Positions 8,986 to 17,178 of a DNA stretch of 64,000 nucleotides are shown in pieces. The DNA lies in the NCBI GenBank assembly GCA_964403885.1, contig CAYOHY010000007.1, positions 8,404 through 72,403 of the forward strand, in the 5' to 3' direction. The stretch is from CAYOHY01 sp964403885 (GTDB lineage: Bacteria > Actinomycetota > Coriobacteriia > Anaerosomatales > PHET01). The position numbers and the translations under genes were made by a program. The notes under the pieces are model-generated. The model did no database searches. It saw nothing but the letters and a program-made list of their open reading frames with translations, and was not told the origin of the DNA. Within the stretch, counting starts at the first letter, position 1. Each line of letters opens with the position of its first letter.

Positions 8986-10515
8986 TCAGTCCATGGAGGC
9001 GGGCAGGGTGACCGTGAACGTGGTCCCCTCCCGAGAGCTTTCCACTTCGATGTGCCCGTCATGCTCATCGATGATCCTGTGCACGATCGTGAGACCAAGC
9101 CCCGTACCCTCGGCGCGCTTGGTGAAGAAGGGGTCGAACACTTTGCTGAGGTCGTTGGGATCGATGCCGGGCCCGTCGTCGACCACCGAGACGACCACGT
9201 AGTCCTGGTCCCCGGCGGCGTGTATCGAGATCGCTCCGCCGGTCTCATCCATCGCTTGGACCGCGTTGGTGACCAGGTTCAAGAACACCTGCTTGAGCTG
9301 ATCGGGGTCTCCGGCCACCCGGGGTAGGTCTTCGGGAGCCTCCAGCGTGATGTAGACATCGGCCTGCCGAGCGAACCGGTTGGTGAACAGCACCACGTCC
9401 TCCAACACGCTCGCAAGGTCGGTGTCCACGAGCGTTGGCTTGCTCGGGCGACCGAAGTCCAGCAGCGCCTTGATGACCTTGTCGAGCCGGTCGATCTCTT
9501 GCTTGATGACCTCTGCCGCATCATGGATGCGCACCGGATCGCAGTTCGCGTCCTCGAGCAACTGCACGCTCGCGCGGATGACGCCGAGCGGGTTTCGGAC
9601 CTCGTGAGCGACACCGGCCGTGAGCTCACCCATCGCCGCCAGCCTGTCGGCCCGGATGAGTTGATCGGTGAGCGCCTTGATGTCGGATACGTCCTCGAGG
9701 GTCACGACGGCGCCAAGAACGCTTCCACCCACCGCCCTCATCCGGGACGTGGACGCTTGCACGTGAAGCTCCGTGCCGTTGGGAGTGACCAGCGTGGCTT
9801 CGCGCAGCGCGAGAGGCATCCGGCCGGAGAGCACCTTGGCCACGTCGGCCGACAGGCCGGCGTCGTCGCGGAAGATGGCACCGATGGGCTTGGGCACCAT
9901 CTCGAACTCGGACATGCCCAGCATTCGCTCGGCTGATGGGTTCGCGGTCGCAACCGAGCCGTCAGGGCCCACCGTGAGCACTCCCGAGGTGATGGAGCGC
10001 AGGATCGATGAGGTGTAGTCCTGCACGTTGATGAGCTGGATCGCGCGCTCTTCCAGCTTGCGGTAGGCCTCCTCGAGCTGAAGCGACACCTGACGCAGAT
10101 CCTGCGTCTTGGCCTCCTCGATGTCGCGGACCGCACCAAAGAGCAGACCGATCAAGAAGTACGAAGCGACTTCGATCGCGTTGTCGAACCCCAACCCCAG
10201 CTGCGAGTTGAGCGACAGCTCCGCATGGATCATGAACGGCACCGACGCTGCGGTCGCGGCGATGACCCCTCCCCGCTTGCCGAACACCCACGCGGCATAG
10301 ATGACCGGGATGAAGTACAGGCGCCGGTAGAGGAGGTGAAGCGGGATACTGCCCGGAACCACGTTGGTGAACAGATGCAGCATGGTGATGAACACGAGCA
10401 TGACAGCGATGACAGCGATGGCTCGCACGTCTCGCGAGCGTGCGGCATCGCCCACGTCCTCACCGTTGGAGCGCGGTGCAGGGCGCCGAGGCAACCCTAT
10501 CCGTTCAGGCGTCAT
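8986..10515 (-). CDS. Membrane sensor histidine kinase with PAS domain (partner of the NtrC-type regulator)
   Basis: About 509 residues. Several hydrophobic helices occupy roughly 30-145. A coiled coil follows at about 150-180 and a PAS domain at about 190-300. The dimerisation/phosphoacceptor domain has GVAHEVRNPLG, and the HATPase has NLVTNAVQAM, DDGPGIDPND and GTGLGLTIVHRII. It resembles NtrB/AtoS/PilS-type kinases. The multi-helix N-terminus without a large external loop suggests it senses something in or near the membrane. Its ATG overlaps the rpoN stop (ATGA), so kinase and sigma factor are co-translated. Confidence 0.93.
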   Translation of the reverse strand: MTPERIGLPRRPAPRSNGEDVGDAARSRDVRAIAVIAVMLVFITMLHLFTNVVPGSIPLHLLYRRLYFIPVIYAAWVFGKRGGVIAATAASVPFMIHAELSLNSQLGLGFDNAIEVASYFLIGLLFGAVRDIEEAKTQDLRQVSLQLEEAYRKLEERAIQLINVQDYTSSILRSITSGVLTVGPDGSVATANPSAERMLGMSEFEMVPKPIGAIFRDDAGLSADVAKVLSGRMPLALREATLVTPNGTELHVQASTSRMRAVGGSVLGAVVTLEDVSDIKALTDQLIRADRLAAMGELTAGVAHEVRNPLGVIRASVQLLEDANCDPVRIHDAAEVIKQEIDRLDKVIKALLDFGRPSKPTLVDTDLASVLEDVVLFTNRFARQADVYITLEAPEDLPRVAGDPDQLKQVFLNLVTNAVQAMDETGGAISIHAAGDQDYVVVSVVDDGPGIDPNDLSKVFDPFFTKRAEGTGLGLTIVHRIIDEHDGHIEVESSREGTTFTVTLPASMD

Positions 10516-11906
10516 CGACGGCGCCTCGCCCACGAGGGTTCGATGCCGAGCTCCTCACGGTACTTGGCGACGGTGCGGCGGGCGACGGTCACGCCCTCGT
10601 CCGACAGGATCTCGGCGAGCTTCTGATCGGAGAGTGGTTTGGCGATGTCCTCGGCTTTGACCAAGTCACGCAGCCGCTGCTTGATCGTGGTGGCGGCGAC
10701 GTCCATCCCCTGCGCGGTGCGGTAGCCGCCGCTGAAGAAGTGCTTGAGCTCGAACAGTCCGTACGGCGTGGCCATGTACTTGCCGGTCACGCCTCGCGAC
10801 ACCGTCGACAGGTGCACACCGATCTCCACCGCCACGTCCTCGAGCCGCAGGGGCCTGAGCGGGCCCTTGCCGTCCTCGAAGAAGTCACGCTGGACGTCGA
10901 TGATGATCTCGGTGATCCGGCTGACGGTGTCCTTGCGGCGATCGACATTCTTGATGAAACTCTCCGCCGATCGGATCTTGTCCTTGAGATAGCGCTTGGT
11001 CTCGTCGTCGGCGGTCGATCCGGTCTTGAGCATGGCGCGGTAGCGCGGAGACACCCTCAACGTGGGCAGCGCCTCGTTGTTGGGGATGATGAGCCAGTCG
11101 TCGTCGAAACGCCGTAGCGTCACGTCCGGCACGATGTAGCCTGGCGACGGACCGGGCGAGAACGCACCGGCAGGACGCGGGTTGAGAGCCTTGAGTATCT
11201 CGACGAGCCGGCGGACCTCTGCCTCATCGACACGGAGGGCACGAGCGACCTTGCGGAAGTGGTTCGATGCGATGTCGTCGAGATGCTCTTTCACGATACG
11301 CATGAGAAGCGGCTCGTCGATGCCCAGGAACTCCATCTGGAGGCACATCGCCTCGGCAAGGTCACGGGCAGCGACACCGGGCGGATCGAGCTGCTGGACC
11401 GCCTTCAAGCCGGCCTCGGCAGCCTGCTCATCGACACCCACGAGCGCTGCGACCTCGGCGAGTGAGCCCCTGAAGAATCCGTCGTGGTCGAGCGAGCCGA
11501 TCACGGCTTGGGCTGCGTGCTGTGTGTCCTCATCGATGTCAAGCAGCGCGAGCTGGTCGAGTAGATAGTCGTCAAAGCTCTGAACGCCGCCGACGAACTC
11601 CTCGGTGTTGGCCTGCTCGGCGTTTGGATCGCGAGGAGACGTGGTCTCTATCTGGTCGAGATCCTCGTACATCTCGATCCACTCGTCCCAGGATCGTTCA
11701 TCCTCGGCGGAGTCCTCGGTGGGCTCTTCGCCCTCGACGGGCTCGCTGTCGGTCTCGTCGACCTCGAGGACCGGGTTCTCGAGCATCTCGACTTCGATGA
11801 GCTGCTGAAGCTCGGCGACGGGCATCGCGAGGATGTTCAGCCCCTGGTAGACCTGGGGCGAGAGTGTCACCTTCTGGCGCAGCTCGGGGCGCTGCTGGAG
11901 ATCCAT
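10512..11906 (-). CDS. rpoN: RNA polymerase sigma-54 factor RpoN
   Basis: 464 residues. Region I starts MDLQQRPELRQKVTLSPQ and is rich in Gln and Leu. It is followed by a very acidic region II (about 50-95), the core-binding region, the DNA-binding helix-turn-helix, and the RpoN box ARRTVAKYREELGI at the end. All parts needed for function are present. The ATG at 11906 has AGGGGG upstream; a longer in-frame reading upstream has no sigma-54 character. A possible -24/-12 element lies about 50 bases upstream. RpoN is rare in Actinobacteria, which makes this gene notable. Confidence 0.96.
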   Translation of the reverse strand: MDLQQRPELRQKVTLSPQVYQGLNILAMPVAELQQLIEVEMLENPVLEVDETDSEPVEGEEPTEDSAEDERSWDEWIEMYEDLDQIETTSPRDPNAEQANTEEFVGGVQSFDDYLLDQLALLDIDEDTQHAAQAVIGSLDHDGFFRGSLAEVAALVGVDEQAAEAGLKAVQQLDPPGVAARDLAEAMCLQMEFLGIDEPLLMRIVKEHLDDIASNHFRKVARALRVDEAEVRRLVEILKALNPRPAGAFSPGPSPGYIVPDVTLRRFDDDWLIIPNNEALPTLRVSPRYRAMLKTGSTADDETKRYLKDKIRSAESFIKNVDRRKDTVSRITEIIIDVQRDFFEDGKGPLRPLRLEDVAVEIGVHLSTVSRGVTGKYMATPYGLFELKHFFSGGYRTAQGMDVAATTIKQRLRDLVKAEDIAKPLSDQKLAEILSDEGVTVARRTVAKYREELGIEPSWARRRR

Positions 11907-11956
11907 TGCCGCCCCCTCCCGTGGTACTCGCGGGCCGCATCGGGAGCGCGACCCTC

Positions 11957-11972
11957 TGCAAGAATCATACCA
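11957..11972 (-). promoter_or_regulatory. Possible sigma-54-like promoter before rpoN
   Basis: The minus strand reads TGGTATGATTCTTGCA, with GG-N10-GC spacing and a full TTGCA -12 element; the -24 element has two mismatches. It would suit autoregulation. The same stretch contains TATGAT, which could instead be a sigma-70 -10 element, although I see no good -35 at 16-18 bases. Confidence 0.4.
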
Positions 11973-11994
11973 CTTTCTGGGAGGTCTCTGACGC

Positions 11995-12963
11995 CTACTC
12001 CTGTGGAGGAATCGTGGGGAGCGGGTCCTTCTCGGGCAGCTGTATGACCGCGATCGCCGCGATGACCATCGCCCCGCCCACCAGCTGAGACACCGTGAGC
12101 GCCTCACCAAAGAGCAGGAAGGCACCCAGACCCGCGATCACGGGCTCGACCGTCGAGGTGACCGTGGCGTTGGTGGGCGGAATGAGCCGCAACGCGACGA
12201 GGAAGGCGCCGAACGGGATGATGGTGCTCACAACGGCCATGAACAGCACCGCTGCCGCGGTCCCGGGGTCCGCGAATGCGCTGAGCACCTTCATCGGACC
12301 CAGCACGAGAAGCCAGAACGCCGCCGCGAACCCCAGACCGAAGACCAGCGTCGTGAATGGCCTGAACCGGCGGGCCGCCACACTGCCCATGAGGGAGTAC
12401 GTCGCGAAGAACGCCGCCGAGGTCAGACCCCACGCGATACCGGCCGGCGAGACGGCGAGCCCCTCCCCGCTCAGGGCACCGACGACGAGCGCACAGCCGC
12501 TGACCGACAGCGCCACACCCGCGGGAAGCGTCCAGGTGAGCTTGTGGCGCAAGAACAGCACGCTCACGATCAGCACGATGACCGGCGCCATGTACTCCAG
12601 CAGAATCGCGGTCGCCACGCTCGTGAGCGAGATCGTCTTGAAGTAGGTGTAGTGCACGCCGGCAAGCCCGACCACGCCGAATACTGCGAGAAACGGTATG
12701 TCCTTGCGTTCGACACGCAAGGCGTCGCGCTGGGCGAAGAGCAGGTATGCGATGAGCAGCACGAACGCGGACAGGGCACGACCCGCGGACAGGACCGTGG
12801 GCTCGATGGTGATCCCGAGCGGAGGAAACGGCCACTGTGCGGTCTCGGGCGAGGGCTGACTGAACAGCCACTTCGCCATCAGCCCGCCACTCGCCCAGCA
12901 CGTCGCAGCCAGCAGCGCGAGCCCGTATCCTTTGAGCCGGTCGGCCTTAGCTTGTGCGTGCAT
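11995..12963 (-). CDS. EamA/DMT-family transporter
   Basis: 322 residues with about ten hydrophobic helices arranged as two EamA repeats. Typical pieces are YGLALLAATCWASGG at the start, ILLEYMAPVIV in the first repeat and TVEPVIAGLGAFLLFGE in the second. Members export amino acids, metabolites or drugs; the substrate cannot be read. The start lies 17 bases inside the end of the CDF gene, so the two are probably one transcription unit, under the divergent control region shared with the tandem CsoR gene. Confidence 0.87.
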   Translation of the reverse strand: MHAQAKADRLKGYGLALLAATCWASGGLMAKWLFSQPSPETAQWPFPPLGITIEPTVLSAGRALSAFVLLIAYLLFAQRDALRVERKDIPFLAVFGVVGLAGVHYTYFKTISLTSVATAILLEYMAPVIVLIVSVLFLRHKLTWTLPAGVALSVSGCALVVGALSGEGLAVSPAGIAWGLTSAAFFATYSLMGSVAARRFRPFTTLVFGLGFAAAFWLLVLGPMKVLSAFADPGTAAAVLFMAVVSTIIPFGAFLVALRLIPPTNATVTSTVEPVIAGLGAFLLFGEALTVSQLVGGAMVIAAIAVIQLPEKDPLPTIPPQE

Positions 12964-13912
12964 CGAGCTCCGCTTGGGTCTTGCTCGCTTGGTACTCGTC
13001 GTAGGGTTCGAGATGTGCGATCACGTCGACGACCTGCGGGAACTCCGTGGCGATGGTGCGCTCCACGTCCTCGGCGATGCGGTGTCCGTCAGCCACGGTA
13101 CGGGTCTCGTCCACCTGCACGTGCAGATCGACGTAGACCTCGGCCTCGGAACCGCGCGTGCGCACGTGGTGACAGCCCAAGACTCCCGCGACCGACATCG
13201 TCACGGCACAGATGTCGGCGACAGGGATGCGGGCAGAGTCGGACAGCGTTGCACTGGCCTGCTTGAACACGCCCCACGCCGTGTACACGATCGCGATCGC
13301 GACAAGGCCTGCCACGATGGGGTCGGCTTTGAGCAGAAGGTCGTTCCCGGTCACCTCGCCGATCTTGACCAGCGCGAGCGAGAGCAAGACGCCCAGGCTG
13401 ACGAGGATGTCTGAAGCCGTGTGGCTCGCATCGGCGACGAGGATCTCCGAGCCCAACCGCTTGCCCACGCGACGCTCGTACGTGGTGATGAACACGTTGA
13501 TACACAGCGTGATGATCATGATGGCGAACGACGCAGCGGTGACGTTGGGCGCCACCGCCTCGCCTGTCAGCTGTTGAACCGCGCTCGAGCCGATGCGATA
13601 CGCGGCAAACAGGAGCATGGCGCCGATCGCGGCCGATGCGTACGTCTCGTACTTGCTGTGCCCGTAGGGGTGGTCATGGTCGGCGGGGCGCGCCGCGAGT
13701 CCCATGCCCACCAGCCCCACGACGTTGCTCGTGCCGTCGAACAGCGAGTGGAACCCGTCCGCCTGCATCGCTGCGGAGTGGATGTAGGTGCCGTAGGCCA
13801 GCTTCGACAGGGCGACGCCAAGGTTCAGGAACAAGATGATCCACAGCACCCTGCGGATCTCCCTGATGCGGCTCGCACCCACCTCCGCGCCGTTGGTCTT
13901 GGTATAGCCCAC
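12947..13912 (-). CDS. Cation diffusion facilitator (CDF) metal exporter
   Basis: 321 residues with six hydrophobic helices and a soluble C-terminal domain. Metal-site residues are visible in QADGFHSLFD (helix 2) and VADASHTASDI (helix 5), and HDHPYGHSKYE lies between helices 2 and 3. CDF proteins export divalent metals (zinc, iron, manganese, cobalt) by proton antiport. The GTG start at 13912 has a GA-rich stretch upstream. It is divergent from the tandem CsoR gene, with a CsoR-type palindrome 37 bases upstream, so regulation by that protein is likely. The metal cannot be assigned from sequence alone. Confidence 0.9.
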   Translation of the reverse strand: MGYTKTNGAEVGASRIREIRRVLWIILFLNLGVALSKLAYGTYIHSAAMQADGFHSLFDGTSNVVGLVGMGLAARPADHDHPYGHSKYETYASAAIGAMLLFAAYRIGSSAVQQLTGEAVAPNVTAASFAIMIITLCINVFITTYERRVGKRLGSEILVADASHTASDILVSLGVLLSLALVKIGEVTGNDLLLKADPIVAGLVAIAIVYTAWGVFKQASATLSDSARIPVADICAVTMSVAGVLGCHHVRTRGSEAEVYVDLHVQVDETRTVADGHRIAEDVERTIATEFPQVVDVIAHLEPYDEYQASKTQAELDARTS

Positions 13913-13939
13913 AGCCCGTCGCCCCTCTCTCGGACACGC

Positions 13940-13968
13940 TTGCGCTAGATACCCCTAGGGGGCATAGT
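13940..13968 (+). promoter_or_regulatory. Autoregulatory promoter of the tandem CsoR gene with operator
   Basis: On the plus strand there is TTGCGC (13940-13945), a 17-base spacer and CATAGT (13963-13968). ATACCCCTAGGGGGCAT (13949-13965) fills the spacer and overlaps the -10. It lies 46 bases before the csoR ATG and 37 bases before the divergent CDF start. A clear promoter toward the CDF gene is not visible, only a weak TATCTA. Confidence 0.6.
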
Positions 13969-14010
13969 GAACGTATCGGTACGACCTACGGTAGCAAACC
14001 GGAGCCTAAG

Positions 14011-14604
14011 ATGCCCGAGATTCCCACGCCCATAACCGTCCCCAACGCGGACGAGCGACGCAAGATCGTCAACAGGCTTCGACGCCTCGAGGGGCAGGTC
14101 CGCGGCCTGCACGCGATGATCGAGTCGGGCAAGGAGTGCGAGGCCGTCCTCACGCAGGTCATGGCCGTGAAGTCCGCGCTCAACCAGGTGGGCATGCACG
14201 TCATCGGCCACGCCATGAAGACGTGCCTTGTGGACGAGTCGCTCACTGCGCGTGATGATCTCATCACCGCCGCGTTCGATGTCTACCTGCACTACCGGGA
14301 GCTGAGCGCGGCGACCGAGGCAGCCGCAACCCCCCGAGACACCTCACCCGAGTTCATCAAGGCGAAGCTCAAGACCCTCGAGGCACAGGTGCAGTCGGTT
14401 CAAAACGTCATCGAGACCGAAGGCGACTGCGAGAGCGCGCTGCGTGGTGTCACGGAGTCCACGGCCACGCTCAACGATGTCGCGCGGGCGGTCTTGGGAC
14501 ACGCGATGCAAAAATGCCTGATCGATGACGCCGCACAGTCTCGAAACGACGTCATCGACCAGGCAATACAGGTCTTCTTGCGCTACTCCTCGTGCGTCAA
14601 GTAG
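14011..14604 (+). CDS. Tandem-domain CsoR/CstR-family repressor
   Basis: 197 residues, twice the usual length. Two full CsoR (DUF156) domains lie at about 12-95 and 110-195. Domain 1 has RLRRLEGQVRGLHAMIESGKEC and ends GHAMKTCLVD; domain 2 has KLKTLEAQVQSVQNVIETEGDC and ends GHAMQKCLID. In both, the two cysteines are 29 residues apart, as in the family. The histidine that copper sensors place four residues before the second cysteine is instead five before it. CstR-type persulfide sensors also use a Cys pair without that histidine. GGAG lies six bases before the ATG. It likely represses itself, thioredoxin and ccdA. Confidence 0.88.
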   Translation: MPEIPTPITVPNADERRKIVNRLRRLEGQVRGLHAMIESGKECEAVLTQVMAVKSALNQVGMHVIGHAMKTCLVDESLTARDDLITAAFDVYLHYRELSAATEAAATPRDTSPEFIKAKLKTLEAQVQSVQNVIETEGDCESALRGVTESTATLNDVARAVLGHAMQKCLIDDAAQSRNDVIDQAIQVFLRYSSCVK

Positions 14605-14614
14605 TGGACCGCGT

Positions 14615-14938
14615 CTAACCGCCCAGGCCCAGCTCCCGATACAACGCGTCCGCGTTACGGGCGCCCACCACGGTGGCGGTCACCTTGCCGCCCTCGAACT
14701 TCGCGATCGTGGGGATGCTCATGACGCCGTATTCGATGGCGACCTCTCGGGCCTCGTCGATGTTGAGCTTCACGAACTTGGCTCCGTCGCCCACCCGCGC
14801 GGCCAACTTGTCCACTTCAGGGGCCACCATGCGGCACGGGCCACACCACGGGGCCCAGAAATCAACGACAACGGGCTTGTCGGACAGCAGAACCTCGTCA
14901 TCGAACGACTTGGCGGTTATCTCCATCGCTGCACTCAT
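14615..14938 (-). CDS. trxA: Thioredoxin
   Basis: 107 residues, normal thioredoxin length, with the active site FWAPWCGPCRMVAPE and the cis-proline loop MSIPTIAKFEGG. It is a cytoplasmic dithiol reductant and would also feed electrons to CcdA. The ATG at 14938 has AGGAG seven bases upstream. A longer in-frame reading would run through the promoter and operator and is rejected. It is convergent with the tandem CsoR gene and divergent from the chelatase-like gene. Its promoter carries the best copy of the palindrome. Confidence 0.95.
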   Translation of the reverse strand: MSAAMEITAKSFDDEVLLSDKPVVVDFWAPWCGPCRMVAPEVDKLAARVGDGAKFVKLNIDEAREVAIEYGVMSIPTIAKFEGGKVTATVVGARNADALYRELGLGG

Positions 14939-14980
14939 CCGGCTTCTCCTTCTTCCCATCACCTGTCTGGAACAGTCGTA

Positions 14981-15009
14981 ATTATACCCCTTGGGGTATC
15001 GCCTCGCAA
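14981..15009 (-). promoter_or_regulatory. Thioredoxin promoter with perfect palindromic operator
   Basis: On the minus strand there is TTGCGA (15009-15004), exactly 17 bases, then a consensus TATAAT (14986-14981). The perfect palindrome ATACCCCTTGGGGTAT (14984-14999) lies in the spacer and overlaps the -10. It sits between the thioredoxin and chelatase-like starts and could influence both, though no convincing promoter toward the chelatase-like gene is seen. Confidence 0.75.
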
Positions 15010-15064
15010 GTCGGCCGAGTTGGGTCATGTGTCAACGAGTATCATCTTCCCCAGGGAGGAGACC

Positions 15065-16300
15065 GTGGATCCGACACGACTCACATGGCTGGCTTTGATC
15101 GCGGGCGCGCTGGCGGCCGGCGCGGCCGTCGTGGGCATCCTCGTCGTGCGTCGGCGCCTCGAAGTTGTGGTGGCGATCATCGGATCCGTCGGCGCGGTGA
15201 GCGCATTCACCGCGTCAGCGAGATTGACCGCTCACTACGAGCGCCCTGAAGCAGCCGTCTGGTCGCTCGTCTTCGTGTTTGCCGCGGGTGCCGGAGGCTA
15301 TGCGCTCGCCTCAACGCTTCTGTATCGGCTCGCTCGCGAGGCGGGTCATCCCACGATGAGCCGCGAGGGAGCCCCCGCACGCGATCGTGCGGCGGTCGTC
15401 CTGACCGCCTGCGCCGAGCCGGCTCACTACGACCCCGGCGCCACCGCTCAGATGCTGCAGTCGCTGGCCGACGAGGGGCTGCTCGAACCCTCTGTCGGTG
15501 CGTTGCCGCTCTTGTTCTTCGGTCAGAAGGCCCGCTACCGGGCCGCAGGTGACGTGAGTCCCGCTATGGCCGGCCTTCGGGCGGTGGCCGAGCACCTCGA
15601 GGAGACTCTCGCGGACACGGCTGATGTGTCGACAGCGACGTGCTCGGGCGACGGCTCCCTCGCCGACGTGGTGGCCCTGGCGGCACAGGCCGGGTACCGC
15701 CGAATCGTGATCTGCGTGCTCGCCGTGGGAGAGTCCATGCACATGGACATGGCGCGCGGCGCAGTGGAACAGCTTCGCCTGGGCGAGTCCGGGGTGACGG
15801 TCGTCTCCACGGGCGCCCTGTGGTCATCCGAACGGATCATCTCGGCCCTCACCCAACGCATCATGCACGGCGTGGATGACCCGGCCGCCACAGGGGTCGT
15901 GCTGGTCGGCCACGGGCAACCGGAGGAGCGAGCGAGAAGACACCGCTCCTTCGACGAGCAGGAGATGGCGTTTCTGAGCAGGCTTCGGATGGCCCTGGCC
16001 GATCGAGGACTGTCCGAGGACTGGGTGCGCATCGCATGGGACGACTGGACCGAGCCCGACGTCACCTCGGCGGTCAGGCACCTTGCGGCGCTGGGCGCGA
16101 AGCGCGTTCTCGTGGTACCGGCGACGTTTCCTCTCGACACGCTCGGGACTCGGCTCGACCTTGAGATCGCAGTCCGTCAGGCCCGAGTGAACGAGGGCGT
16201 CGCAGTCATCACGATGGCGGCATGGCGCGACAGTGACGCGGTGATCGAGGAGTTGCGCAGCCGAGTAATAGCCGCGCTGGAAACACCAGCGGGCGCCTAG
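15065..16300 (+). CDS. Membrane-anchored ferrochelatase/CbiX-like protein
   Basis: 411 residues. Three hydrophobic helices fill about 5-90. A two-lobed chelatase-like region follows. The first lobe starts RAAVVLTACAEPAHYDPGATAQ. The second has VVLVGHGQPEERARRHRSF, where the His matches the ferrochelatase/CbiX catalytic His, and ends RVLVVPATFPLDTLGTRLDLE, the usual second active-site segment. Such enzymes insert or remove a metal in tetrapyrroles. The membrane anchor is unusual and no haem or cobalamin genes are next to it. The GTG start is preceded by GGGAGGAG. It is divergent from thioredoxin across a CsoR-type operator. Confidence 0.68.
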   Translation: MDPTRLTWLALIAGALAAGAAVVGILVVRRRLEVVVAIIGSVGAVSAFTASARLTAHYERPEAAVWSLVFVFAAGAGGYALASTLLYRLAREAGHPTMSREGAPARDRAAVVLTACAEPAHYDPGATAQMLQSLADEGLLEPSVGALPLLFFGQKARYRAAGDVSPAMAGLRAVAEHLEETLADTADVSTATCSGDGSLADVVALAAQAGYRRIVICVLAVGESMHMDMARGAVEQLRLGESGVTVVSTGALWSSERIISALTQRIMHGVDDPAATGVVLVGHGQPEERARRHRSFDEQEMAFLSRLRMALADRGLSEDWVRIAWDDWTEPDVTSAVRHLAALGAKRVLVVPATFPLDTLGTRLDLEIAVRQARVNEGVAVITMAAWRDSDAVIEELRSRVIAALETPAGA

Positions 16301-17019
16301 CGGGCCTTGCAGCGCTCCCAGTTCCACGACTGCAGCTGGCGAATGCGCGGATAGTTGCGCGCGAGGCGCCACACGAACGACAGACCCTCGGGCGTGGATG
16401 CCGCTCGCGTCTCAAGTGCAGCGATGCTCGCACGCAGGTCCTCGGCGGTCGTCCCGCGAAAGATCGTGTAGCCCTTGCCCACCGCCTCGACGTAGTGAGC
16501 GTCACTACCACCCGTCGCGGCGATGCCGTGCCCACCGGCAAACATCTTGGCGGCGACGCTGTTGGCCCACACGAGGAACGGCAGCGAGTTGTAGACCTCA
16601 AGCGCGTGAAACGCCCAGTCATTGACCGCGCTCGCGAAGAACTTGCGCCCAAACGGTCCGAAGACGCCCTGGTTCGAGAAGGGGTGGGCGACGATCGCGA
16701 TGCCGCCCTGCGCCTCGATCGCGGCAACAGTGTCACGCGCTTCCATCCCGGCCGGCACGTGCTCGGTGAGATACAGGCCGATGATATGGCCCTGCTTGGA
16801 GGAGACCTCCTCGCCCACGATCACCTCGAAGTCATAGAGCTCCGAGAGCGACTTGGCGAAGAGCGCGCCTTCGATGGTGTTGTGATCGGTGATCGCGATG
16901 ACCTTGAGGTCCGTGCGGTTCTGCACGTACTCCATGATCTGGGGAATGGATGCGGTTCCATCCGAATGGTCGGAGTGGATGTGGAGATCCGCCTTGCTCC
17001 AGGTATCGGCTGTACTCAC
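16297..17019 (-). CDS. PHP-domain metal-dependent phosphoesterase
   Basis: 240 residues with all PHP motifs: ADLHIHSDHSDGT, IAITDHNT, VGEEVSS, IVAHPFSNQG and GGSDAHYVEAVG. These bind two or three metal ions. Family members hydrolyse small phosphoesters (for example 3',5'-nucleotide bisphosphates, histidinol phosphate) or oligonucleotides; the substrate here is unknown. I chose the GTG at 17019 (STADTWSKADLHIHS); an in-frame start further up at 17085 adds low-complexity residues. The stop overlaps that of the chelatase-like gene tail to tail. About 160 bases upstream, to the aminotransferase stop, hold no gene. Confidence 0.82.
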   Translation of the reverse strand: MSTADTWSKADLHIHSDHSDGTASIPQIMEYVQNRTDLKVIAITDHNTIEGALFAKSLSELYDFEVIVGEEVSSKQGHIIGLYLTEHVPAGMEARDTVAAIEAQGGIAIVAHPFSNQGVFGPFGRKFFASAVNDWAFHALEVYNSLPFLVWANSVAAKMFAGGHGIAATGGSDAHYVEAVGKGYTIFRGTTAEDLRASIAALETRAASTPEGLSFVWRLARNYPRIRQLQSWNWERCKAR

Positions 17020-17178
17020 GTGGTGCCGTGTCCCCTCGCCCCGGGGCCGCGGCGCGACCCCACTGAATGCTACGGGGTAAAGCAAGCAAAGGACGAACCA
17101 AGTGCCGCCGCTCCCTGCCTTCCCACACAGAGGTATCGGCGGGTGGTCAGTCTGCCTGCATCAGGTTTTTCGGAAGTC

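Noticed and set aside
11907..12125. N-terminal extension of RpoN
   Set aside because: Arg/Ser-rich sequence without sigma-54 pattern, and it would cover the probable promoter.
14939..15028. N-terminal extension of thioredoxin
   Set aside because: It would translate the promoter and operator; normal length and ribosome site support the ATG at 14938.
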